Below, piece after piece: positions 12,501 through 24,500 of a stretch of 64,000 nt of DNA. Under the pieces are notes generated by a model. The model was not told the DNA's origin and did not search any database. It saw only the letters and a list, made by a program, of their open reading frames with translations. This stretch comes from Paramacrobiotus metropolitanus. Lineage: Eukaryota > Tardigrada > Eutardigrada > Parachela > Macrobiotidae. Position 1 is the stretch's first letter, and each line of letters starts with the position of its first letter. The translations under genes and the position numbers were made by a program. The stretch is from the NCBI RefSeq assembly GCF_019649055.1, contig NW_026570248.1, positions 310,001 to 374,000 on the forward strand, in the 5' to 3' direction.

Positions 12501-15500
12501 CAGATCGGTGAACTGGGCGAGCTGGTCAAGCTGGAATGTCACGTTAGCGGCGTGCCGGCTCCGGATATTGAATGGTTACAAAACGGCGCTGTGTTGCACG
12601 ATAGCCGAAATCGTGTAATAAAATTCGACGGCAAAATCGCAACCTGTGTTATCTTTGAATATTCACCTCCGAATGCCGGGACGTATGTATGTAAAGCTAG
12701 AAATAAATTAGGCGAAGCAGTTACCACTTGCATTGTGGATGCTCAGCTCCCATCGACGCCGGTTGTTCCTCGTACACCGGAACATACCCCTGAAAGGGCA
12801 GACCTTCCGGAGGTCAAACCGGAGTTCCAAATGCCGCTTTTGGCGCAAACGGAAACGCAGCCCGGACAACAGGTGCGCTTAGAAGCAATAATCAAATCCC
12901 AACCGGAGGCAACTGTGACTTGGACGAAAAACAACAATGTCGTTATTGTTAATGCTAATACCACAGTGGGAAAGGAAGCCATCCCTTCTCAACCATTCAC
13001 TCATCGGCATTTTATCCTGATAGACAAAGTCACAGCTTCAGATGTGGGCCCATATGCATGTGTGGCAAAGAATTCAGCTGGCGAATCACGATCTCACACT
13101 GTCGTTCTCTTGCCTCCGTCACCACCCCAAATTCCTGAAGCGGCGCCTCCTCCACCACAGAAGACCAGTCAGGTGACGCTGATACCGTCATTTCCGCAAA
13201 TCCTTCCGGAAAGTCTGGAATTCAGCGAAGGGCAACTCATTAAACTGGAAACGACAGTAATCTCGCAGCCGGCGGCCGAGGTGCAGTGGTTCAAGAATGG
13301 AGTGCTACTTACTCCGAGTGCTCAGCTGGTGGTGGGCAGAGAAAAACTGCAACAAAATCCAGAAACTGACCGTCTTTTCATCGTTATCAACAGCCCGACG
13401 GTAGACGATCAAGGTGAATATGTTTGTTTGGCGCGGAATAGTGCTGGTGAAGCGAAAGCGCAGTGCACCGTGTCCGTGAAAGAGAAACCAAAAGGACCGG
13501 AAGTGCCACCGAAACCGTCCGTCCTCCCTTTCAAACCGGAATTCGCGCGGCCCCTACCAAACCATGTTGAGGTTTCTGACACTGAACCACTTCGACTTGA
13601 AGCAATAATCGAAGCGCAGCCGGAATCCGCCGTGCAGTGGTACCGAAACGGAAACGTTGTTGTGGCTGACGTGGACATTTCGCTAGGAAAGGAACCACTG
13701 AGCACTAATCCACAAGTCGACCGGCATTATCTGATAATATCCAATCCGCTACCAGTTCATTCTGGACAGTACGTGTGTGTGGCAAAAAATCCCGAGGGCG
13801 AAACAAAAACCACCTGCAACGTGAAAATCCACACAAAAGTACCGCCGCCAGTGCCGCCTAAACCGCCCAAGCCGGAATTTAGAAAAAACTTGCCACAAAA
13901 CGTGGATGTCCAGCCGGGTAACCCTCTACGTCTGGAAGCAATCGTGTCCAGCGTAGGAGAGCCGCAAGTGCAATGGAGAAAAAATGGTAATGTGGTCCTG
14001 GCCAGTGTCGATATTTTGATGGGAGAAGAGCCAGCCAAAGTCAGCACTTTTCATCATGATTTGACCCAGCCGAAAGAGAGCCGCTGCTTTCTGGAAATCA
14101 AGAACCCCAAACCGGAACATTCGGGAGAATATGTATGCACGGCCAAGAATGACGAGGGGGAGACCACGACAAGATGCGTTGTGGTGGTCAACGAAGCCGA
14201 TGTAGCTTCCGTAGCACGGACGGAGACGCACGTTAAACCCGCTCCACCAACTCTTCCTAAACCACTCCACGACGCTACTGTAACGGAAACTACTGTCCAG
14301 AACATGCCACCCGGCGATGAGGGCTACTATAAAAATACAACTGTTACGAGAATCGAGGAGACCAACGTTGTTCGATACGAAGGTGCGCCGCCCGATATGG
14401 AAGCTCCGAGGTTCACTGAGTTGTCGGTTGACCATACGGTAGAAGAAGGTCATTCTCTGCAACTAAAATGCAGCGTATCAGGTGGGTCTTGATCTTGAGA
14501 ATTTTCAGTAGTGCGTGAAAAATTCTGTTATTTTTGTGCGAACACGACCAACACTGTCTGCAGGAACTACACCCTTGGAAATTAAATGGTTCAAAGACGA
14601 TGTTGAAATTCCCAAGCATGCGGATTATCTGACTCGATATAATCAAGCTACCGGCGAATGCGTATTGGAGATTCCGGAGGTTTTTGCAGAAGATGCCGGT
14701 GTTTTTATGATCCAGGCGGTTAACCAGGCCGGTATCGGAAAGTGCTACTGCAATCTTAAGGTACTAGGAAAGTGCACTCGCTTTTTGCGGGCACTGCAAG
14801 ACCGAAGCGTAGCAGGACTATGTACAGAGTGATTGGCACCCCTTTTTCTGTAGGCAATCCTCCTCGATTACTTAGTGCTCTAATCCCGGTTGGTAGAATT
14901 TGTAGTACAGTGACAAGTGAAATCTCGGCCTCTGGCCCCCGGTACGCATTTACGTAAAATTTTGCAGATAAGTGAATGTTTCGAATACATGTTTTGAAAT
15001 TACAAAAAATCTTAATTTCTTCAGCTCTTGTGGAATAATTTATGCCGGTTCATGCAGAGCTATGGGAGGTCACCACCACCACAATATGTACATATGCAAA
15101 GTAGTCAATGGTAGAATTATCTGCTGAATACGGTGTAATGCCCTCATGGACGCTTTTGTAGCGTTCTATTGCCATTTTTACCTAAAGGGAAAAGCAATCA
15201 GTAATCTTTTGATCATATCGGCGAGATGACCACCGACCAATGCATACGGTTAACGTGTATATTTGCGCATCCGGGCTGCAAACATCACCATGCATATTTG
15301 CCTTTCGCGGTGCCGCGTTGGTGACCGACCCACAGACACCATGAATTACATTTGGCTTGAGTATTAAGTACAAGATCTATACTACGCGCGGCGCCCCATA
15401 GTTTTGAGATCTCTATAACCATAAAACTTCTGGAAAAACGGACAACGCCATTAGATCCGGGATAGTTCAGAAGTGGCCGGCATGTGTTTTTTTTTATGAA

Positions 15501-18500
15501 AATATTGAGCCGGCATCAAGACCAGATTGATCCAACCCATCTTAAAGGTCACCTTGAAACTTAGAAATATTTGCCTAGATACAATACAAAATACCAATTG
15601 ACATAATTATCACACTAATTCAACCGAAAAATAAATAAATTATTGTACTTATTCAAACACTCGCGTTATTCAAATATTGCTGCCGGTGTTGCCGAGCTCG
15701 AAACACGTTTAAAATCAACCGATATAAAATGTAAAAATATCAAATATAAAATCAATACGAAAAATCACTGGACGAGTGAGTGATCGAAACACTATCACCG
15801 ACCACTGAGCGGAATCTCTAGATGAGTGGGTGACCGAGCTACCACCACTGACCAGTAAGAAAAATCACTAGACAAGTGAGTGACCGAAACACCATTACTG
15901 CCCACTGAGCGAAATTTCTAGGTGAGTGAGTCATCGAGCGGGCTTTGCTCTTGCTCACCTAACGGGCTGTGCACTGGACAGTAGTTGTAGCAGGGTCACA
16001 TCCTCACCTAGCGATTTTTCTCCTTACCTAGCGATATTTCTTACTGGACAGGTTGAGCTCGGTCAGTCACTCACCTAGTGATTGAGTGCGTCAAAAAATC
16101 GCTAATTGAGTAAGTGACCGAGCTACCACCACTGTCCAGTGCCCAGAACCCGTTAGGTGAAAGAGTACCGAGATACCACTACTGTCCAGTGCACAAACTC
16201 CGTTAAGTGATCTAGTGACCGAGCTACCACTACTGTCCAGTGCATAGATCCCGTTAGGAAGATGGCTGACCGAGCTACCAATACTGCCCAGCACACAGAG
16301 CCCGTTAGGTTAACGCGTGACCGAGCTAACACTACTGTCCAGTGCACGAACTCCGTTAAGTGATCTAGTGACCGAGCTACCACTACTGTCTAGTGCATAG
16401 ATCCCGTTAGGTAGATGGGTGACCGAGCTACCAATACTGTCCAATGCATAGATCTCGTTAGGTAGATGGGTGACCGAGCTGCCGATACTGTCCAGTGCAT
16501 AGATCCCGTTAGGTAGATGGGTGACCGAGCTACCAATACTGTCCAGTGCATAGATCCCGTTAGGTAGATGGGTGACCGAGCTACCAATATTGTCCAGTGC
16601 ACAGAGCACGTTAGGTGAACGCGTGACCAAGGCTCAAGCTAACACTACTGTCTAGTGCATAGATCCCGTTAGGTAGATGGGTGACCGAGCTACCAGTACT
16701 GTCCAATGCATAGATCCCGTTAGGTAGATGGGTGACCAAGCCAATACTGTCCAGTGCACAGAGTCCGTTAGGTGAACGCGTGCCCGAGCTACCACTACTG
16801 TCCAGTGCACGAACTCCGTTAAGTGATCTAGTGACCGAGCTACCACTATTGTCTAGTGCATAGATCCCGTTAGGTAGATGGGTGACCGAGCTACCAATGC
16901 TGTCCAATGCATAGATCTCGTTGGGTAGATGGGTGACCGAGCTGCCGATACTGTCCAGGGCATAGATCCCGTTAGGTAGATGGATGACCGAGCTACCAAT
17001 ACTGTCCAGTGCAATGAGCCCGTTAGGTAGATGGGTGACCGAGCTACCAATACTGTCCAGTGCAATGAGCCCGTTAGGTGAACGCGGGACCGAGCTACCA
17101 CTACTGTCCAGTGCACGAACTCCGTTAAGTGATCTAATGAGCGAGCTAGCACTACTGTCCAGCGCATAAACTCCGTTAAGTGATCTAATGACCGAGTTTA
17201 CCAGTACTGTCCTTTGCATAGATCCCGTTAGGTAGGTGGGTGACCGAGCTACCAAAGCTATCCAGTGCACAGAGCCCGTTAGGTGAACGTATGACCAAAC
17301 TGCAATATTACTGAGCAAAATAGAGCAGGGCCTGCTAAGTTCTTAATGGGTTACCTATCTAGCACCACTGTCCAGTCTTAGCGTCCTTTTAGTTTGTAAT
17401 GTGATACTCTCGTGGGTGATTAGATTCGGATGGTTTTTCGCTAAGAAAATTTAACAAAAAATGATCTGTAAAGCCAAAGTAATTGCGTTCGACTGCACGA
17501 AACCAAAACATCCATTTTTTTATAAAATTGTTGTTATCGGGCTCTTCAGATTTATCCGTTCTAAGTTAACAATCCGTAAACCGGCCAAGGAGTTTAGAAC
17601 CCAAGAAACGCGGAGGCGAAGCCGAGGCTGTTTCTTGTACTGTATATGGCCAGCGTGCATATGTGCATCAGGTAACAAATACCACCGCGCATATGTGCAT
17701 TTGGTGGCGGTGACCGACGCACAGACACCATGAATTACATTTGGCTTGAGCATATACGGCCAGCGTGCATATGTGCATCAGGTAACAAATGCCACCGCGC
17801 ATATGTGCATTTGGTGGCGGTGACCGACGCACAGACACCACGAATTACATTTGGCTTGAGTATATACGGCCAGCGTGCATATGTGCATCAGGTAACAAAT
17901 GCAACCGCGCATATGTGCATTTGGTGGCGGTGACCGACGCACAGACACCATGAATTACATTTGGCTTGAGTATATACGGCCAGCGTGCTTATGTGCATCA
18001 GGTAACCAATGCCACCGCGCATATGTGGATTTGGTGGCGGTGACCAACGCACAGACACCACATTTTTCATTATCCTTGAACATAGAAGACCTTCGCTACG
18101 CTTCGGTCGATAAACTGATGTTTAAAAAAAATGGCACGTTAAGCTTGTGCGGACAACTTGAATACCCCCATAATAATATCCAACTCAGCGGCTGTGTTAC
18201 CCATTTCCGATTAATAGGTGGCAGATTTGATAGCCCAGCCAAGTATGCCTGCAGCACCGCGAGTGGCGGAAAAGCCTGTTTTACCTCCGCCACAATTTCT
18301 GCAGTTGTTCCATGACACTGCGGTGGAAGAAGGAGGTCCCGTTCGACTAGAATGCACCATATCGGGTCCACAGTGCCACGTCCAGTGGCTAAAAGATGGT
18401 GTAGTGCTCAACAGCATTGAGTACGACATTCGTAATGTCGGTCAGAAACACAGTCTCACGATTCCGTACTCCAGACAACATGACAGCGGAAGATACGTCT

Positions 18501-21500
18501 GCCAAGCCGACAACAGCCAGGGCAAAGCTACTTGTTCCGCTCAGATAAACGTTAAACCAGTCGAAAAACAGCCAGAACCCCGTCCACCCCACTTTCCCCC
18601 GTTTGAAAAGACGTTTGTTCGGGAAACTCCTGAGATCAGTTTACCCCCTCCGGTGGAGGTGACCGATGTGGTGGAGGAGCGTGAAAAGGTCACCGAGACA
18701 TATGCCCGGCCCTTTATGCCGCCTTCACCACCCCAAGTGATGCCCAAGCCGGTTACTGTACCGGTGACACCAAAGAAATGGGTGCCACCTTCACTAGAAC
18801 AAGAAAAGACCTTTGCTCGAGTGGAGCAGGCGTTTAATTTAACCCCAACCGTACCAGACTACAGACCGGTACCTCTGGAGAAACCGCATGCGACACAGTT
18901 TACTACAATACCTCAAGAGCCAGTCCGCGAGCAGCCGGTGCGACCGATTATCTGGTCACCTCATGCAGCTCCGGCTAAAAACTTAACGGAATTCGTTCCT
19001 AGTGCTCCAGGTAAATAAAATAACAACTGGAAACCGATCCGTTGAAAATTACGATCTGTTACGATGACTTAAATTTACGAAACAGTTTATTTAAAGTACA
19101 GGCCGCAAACAACTCCGTAAATATGAAATTATAATTGCGTATTAGGGATAGGTATATCGGCATACTGTAGCTTCCCGTGAGCTCTGGAAAAATGCCAGGG
19201 TTATATACGTATGTATACAGAGTACATTCAAACCTACCCAGTACCATCTAAACTTAAATATAAACAACTTAGCTATGTTTGCAGTCATATTCAGTTTGTC
19301 ATTGTTGTGCGCTAACGTTATTAAACTGAAAATATGACGGGTGTGTTATGCTATCGTCCCGCGTGTTGCGCTATTTTTTGAAAATACTGGGCAAGGTCAA
19401 ATCAAAAATTTCGAGAACATCAATTATGCGATGTCTACCTAGTGGCTTATACGTTGACAACAAATCGACGGAATGCTACGGCTGCTGTGCACAATTACTG
19501 CAGTCTGCTACACGGATTGCACTTGTGAAAGATAACCATCTATTACGGCAGTGAGCGTTAAGGTGTAAAAAACCGCACAAGTATGCTCATCTTCTCCATT
19601 TTCGGGCGCATGGCTTTTGTTTGTATTTCACTTGAATGCAATGGCCTTTAATGTCTTGATCGGCAGAAATGCCGAATCGGCTTCTTACCCTTCACTGCAC
19701 GTGTAATCTTCATCGTATTTAGGTAGACTTTATTGTGCCCTCAAGGCGCCAGCGATTATAGATTTGCATTATTTGTACTTTGCTGCACTAAAACCTGTTG
19801 CCGACACATTTATTGTGCTCAGAAGCTGAATGCATTCATCACTTTCAGTGATGTAAAAGTGATGGTGCGGAAGTTGTTGTTTTGCTAAAATTATTTACCA
19901 CATTGTGTATCTAAAGAACTTTTATTTACGTCTGAATTTTTACATTATTTGACCAATTTTACCGCCTAGCTGTTTGCTGTGTGGTTGCAGTCTTAAGGAA
20001 TAGCGGATTAATAATTTTATTACCGCATCTGGTGAGTTTTTGTCAGGTTTAAAAACCATAGGCCGCAACCAAACATTTATATAAAGAAAAAGACGGTGTA
20101 CTTGCGATGACAGGCTGATAAAGGAAATAAAGAAAAAATTACTATAAAGGTTTTTCTCATTAGTCAAGAAATGTTATGAACGCAATTGCGTTCAATTATG
20201 ATACCGAGACAGAATGTGTGAAATGGAGTTTTATCGCTGTCTGAAGCACCGGCTTACGTATGTCGTTACCAAAGAAGGAGTCGACAAAGCAGCAGTAGCT
20301 GACGTGGATGAATCATTTTTTGAACACTGTATTTGCATTTTGGAATAGTGATACGTACAGTCATTAATCCCGGCTTGAACGAAAGTTGTTTTTAGTGCCG
20401 TTTGTGCCGCCAACCGAGCTAACACCGCCCACGTACACACTGAAGCTGCTGTCTCGCGGTGTCAAGCCCGGCGAAAAAGTTGTCTTCGAAGCCCGCGTTG
20501 TTGGCAGCCCCACCCCCGAAGTGACGTGGTTCCGAGAAAACGTTCCCATAAAGAACTCCACTGATTTCCGCATAACCCACCACGGTGATCTGCATCAGCT
20601 GACCATCCCGGAAGCCTTTCCGGCCGATGCCGGACACTACAAAATTCGGGCTGTTAACCCGGCCGGCGAGAGTATCTGCATTGCGGAATTAGTAATTCTC
20701 CAGCCCGGACAAATTCTCCGCGACACCGACGACTTTACTACATTTACCGCCACTCGACCAGTGCCTGTGTCGCATACGCCGACAGCTGGGGCGCCTCACT
20801 TTGTGCGGACACTCTATCCACAACACATCACTGAACGCAACCGAGTTGTGTTAGAGTGCGAATTATCCGGTGCACCCGGTGAGCCGGTGACCGTACAGTG
20901 GTTCCGCAATAGTGTAGAAATCCAGCCCAGCACCGACTACCAACAGAAATTCAAAAACGGAATCTGCACATTGGTAGCTACCATCTATAATACGAAAACC
21001 GGCGTGCACGTTGTGATTGTTTATCTTAATGGCATTAGGTGATCCCGGAGGCGTATCCAGAAGATTCAGGCGAATATACGTGTCGCGCTACCAACAGTCT
21101 AGGCAGTCGCTCCTCAACCGGCTTTCTAACCGTTGAGCGTGAGTCTTTCGTTTCCCCTTCTGATTTATATACAGTTTTCCATCTGGTGTTTGCAGTAGCT
21201 TGATGTTGTGTAAATTGTAATTAGCATCCCTGCCAACGGCTGGTCCGAAAATAGCGCCAGCTGTCCTGCCCAAGCAGCAGCCAGTTTCACAGTTTCATAC
21301 CGTACAGCCTCTTCAGTCAGCAGCCGCTGCACCGCATTACGACGTCGTTAAGCCAAAAAAACCCAACATCCAATCATCCAACGTCTCATACCGGAATGCT
21401 GTGTCGGATCACAGCGATGTGGATATGGGCGACGCCGGTCTTGGCATCTATTCACCGTTATCCAATCGTCAGCAGGCGCTAAAGCGTCCTGCCTTGGGTC

Positions 21501-24500
21501 AGGCGCATACCTCGTCGGGTTCGGATTTCGTTCCGGATGCTTTTGAGAAGCGCTTGCTAACCGAAAGTCAGTATCGGGAGTCTAGTTTTCTGAGCAGTAC
21601 GGAGCTGCGGCCCGAATCCCGTGGCGACATGAATGGCTACGGCAGCGGCGGCATGGAACCGCCGCGATTTATCCAGGTGATCGCACCGGTGCGCGTGGCC
21701 GAGGGAGCCGAAGTACAGCTGTATGGACGAGTCAGCGGAAATCCTCGGCCCATTGTAAGTGCGAAGTACATCACCATTATCGCTTAAATGCTCGAAATTT
21801 CCTGCGGTTTAGGTGTCATGGCTGAAAAACGGCCAGCGACTGCCAGCATACTCCGCTCGGCATGTTTACCATCAGGACGGCGATTATGTCGGCCTTACCG
21901 TTCGCATGGCGCTAAAGGAAGACGCTGGAAATTATACGGCAATCGCAGAAAATCCTGTCGGACAGGATGCGTGTTCAGCGACCGTCACCATTGACCATAG
22001 GCAGCAACCAGTACTGCAAAGAGTGTACGGATTTATTGCGTTACTAACTAGGTGATTCCACCATAAATGATTATTTCTCACGTTTGGATAACAGGAATTC
22101 CCAACCGGATCTGCATCGCCAACAATCTGCGAGCGGAATACGACATCGAGATTCATCGCTCGGTCCCAGACAGCACGCGGACGAAGGAACATACGACAAA
22201 AGTATGGCACCGCGGTTTGTCTCCGTGCCACCGGAAGCTCACATCAAGGAAGGTCAAATGTTTCGACTGGACTGTCGGGTCAGTGGCCGACCCTACCCAG
22301 ATGTTATTTGGTTCAGAAATGGAGTGGAAGTGCTGGATGATTGGACACACAAGGTATAGAATTAGTTGAATATTAGCGTGGCGGTGGCAGTATTATTATT
22401 GTATGTCATATTTCGAAGCCCGGAAAATTTCAAACATTATTTTGACAACGCCTCTCCATTAGCTCATAGTCAATGAAAGTGGAGCCCATTCCTTAATGAT
22501 CACTCATGCCATGTTAGACGATGGCGGACAGTACCGTTGTGTTGCCCGCAATATTTCTGGCGAAACGCAGTTTGTCGTGAATGTAACCGTGGAAGAATCA
22601 GACAAATTAACTGCACCGAGCTTTGTGCAAAAGCTAATTAATCAACAAGTAAAGGAAGGCGAACCGGTGACATTACAAGCGCGTGCCATTGGTATGCCGG
22701 CTCCTACCATCACTTGGCACAAGGGAGCAGTCGAGATCTTCTCCGGACCCGAATATCGCATTGATACTAGAAATGGTGTATCCACACTTGTTATGGATAA
22801 TGCCACACTGGGTGATTCAGATTGGTACCAGTGTCATGCTAGGAATTCTGTTGGGACTAGTTCGACAAAAGCCAAAGTTACAGTTGAGGGTGAGTGCAGA
22901 TCAAAACTCTTCGGATTACCAATAACGTCGGATGCCAGTTTTTCTATCAATATATTTTTTCGCTGTTTTTTTATGTGTAATATGATTGCCGTGATGGATT
23001 ACATTATCATGGCCGACGGCATAATAAAATATACATTGCCTCTCTGTAGCAAGTCGTTAATTGCTATTCCGCAACACTGCCAATTATGCGTCACGGCGTC
23101 ACCTTTCAAACTTGCTTGACCGATCTTCCATTTGTAAACAGTTTAAAAAGTAAACAAGTATTTGTTATGCCCGTAGTCTACCATTGGTTGCTAATGCCTA
23201 TAAATTCCAATTAACTTATTGCGTAATAACATAAATAGGTAAGCCATCGGGTTTGATTTCATAATTATCCGTACATGGTAATGTTAAAATTTTATCAGTA
23301 CTTCAACTCGTAGTCTCGCATAAGAGAATGAGTGAGAGCTGTTTACTAAATTGTATTAAAAGAATTATTTTATTACAATCAGAACACCTTTTTTATCACA
23401 ATCAGAACACCTTTTCCTTGAAACTGAATAAACCAGTAGTTCGAGTAGTCGGCATTCATCAGCAGTATCTCCTATCCCAAAACGTTCAGTTTATAGTGAC
23501 TGGTGACCCCTTGGACTCTACTGTCTACTTCATTTTATAACGCTGCTCGAAATAGTTTTAAATCACAAATAATTGCATATAATTTGATTACCCGCGTAAT
23601 TTTTCTGTTCTTCGTTCAGTGTAAAAACATTTTACAAAACCAGTCTTTTTGATCGCACTGTAGCGGAAGCACAATACGAGTACTTGATATCTTCTTCGCC
23701 AGCATTATTCTCTGCTTGCTTTAACATGTCTAAATAGTATTAAAATTAAAATAAATGGATTAAGGTCTTGATAAAGAATGCATATACATTTTTTATAAGC
23801 CGGCATTGAAATGGATGTCAACTAAACCACTTGGTGTGAATTGATTTAGCTTTGCCCAGAGACCTTATTATCCCTGGTGGTTTTTACGTTCCTCGTGTTC
23901 CACGACGCGAAGAGCAGCCTCCACAGCAACCGGAAACGTATCGTTTACGGCCTTCCCGACAGCCACCATCCTACATGGGAGCGGCTTCTGCGCACGGTGG
24001 TCCCGGTGGAGAGAAACCGTCATTCACTTCTTTGCTGAACGATCTGGAGTTGTACGAAGGCGATCGGGCGCACTTTGAGACCTGTCTGATTCCGATCGGT
24101 GACCAAACATTGCGCGTCGAGTGGTATCACAACGGCCAGCTCATCCCATCAGGTAAACATACAATCATCAGTGTTCGTTTACAGTACACTCATTAGTATA
24201 ACCACACAGTCTAACTTCGGCATTTTAAGATTCGCGGCATATTTTTGGCAACAATTTTGGCTTCGTCAGTCTGGATATTCTTAACTTAACCACGTCAGAT
24301 GCTGGGGTGTACACATGCCGGGCAATAAATGCCGCCGGTGAGGCCCAGCAGACCGCTACTTTGCGATGTTATCCACGGCAGAATCCGGCTTATAACCAGC
24401 AGTTCAGCGGCTCGGGAGCACCAGTCTATCAGCAGCCCATCAGCGGCGGTGGCGCCATGCCGCCCTTTAAGCAGAAAGGCCCAGCGCTAGCGCCGAAACC

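Larger units (their letters stand above)
14761..18217 (+). other. 3.5-kb repeat-filled intron of the giant gene
   Basis: Splicing 14760 to 18218 keeps phase 0 and continues strand G of Ig8 into the linker (CNLK, then VADL). The intron is occupied largely by tandem repeats, entered separately: degenerate ~50-bp units (about 15770-16085), a 51-bp minisatellite (about 16090-17310) and a 110-bp repeat (17641-18060). Long open frames inside the intron come from the repeat length being divisible by three. Confidence 0.75.
11483..22889 (+). other. Ig1-Ig14 region of the giant gene
   Basis: Exons: 11483-12352, 12454-14481, 14564-14760, 18218-19010, 20396-20973, 21039-21138, 21225-21754, 21813-22024, 22095-22353, 22463-22889. 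About fourteen I-set Ig domains are visible by the Trp after strand C (for example VRWFRDG, VTWYKNG, IEWLQNG) and the DxGxYxC motif of strand F. Ig1 and Ig2 lie at about 11751-12030 and 12067-12345. Ig3-Ig7 are packed in one 2-kb exon at about 12475-14190. Ig8 is split at 14481/14564. Longer Pro-rich linkers lie after Ig9 (18560-19010) and after Ig11 (21225-21640). Ig4-Ig7 keep Ig signatures but have LEAII or LETTV where strand B usually has Cys. The 870-nt exon 11483-12352 carries the last spectrin-like helix and Ig1-Ig2 together. Confidence 0.85.

Noticed and set aside
13926-14462. 178-codon minus-strand frame
   Set aside because: Antisense shadow of the Ig7-Ig8 coding exon. The plus strand has clear Ig motifs.
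16091-17318. Long minus-strand open frames (up to 235 codons) with a 17-residue repeat
   Set aside because: They are produced by the 51-bp minisatellite, whose unit is a multiple of three. They occur in two frames at once and have no flanking coding sequence.
16090-18060. CRISPR-like array
   Set aside because: Repeats are head-to-tail without unique spacers and lie in a eukaryotic intron.
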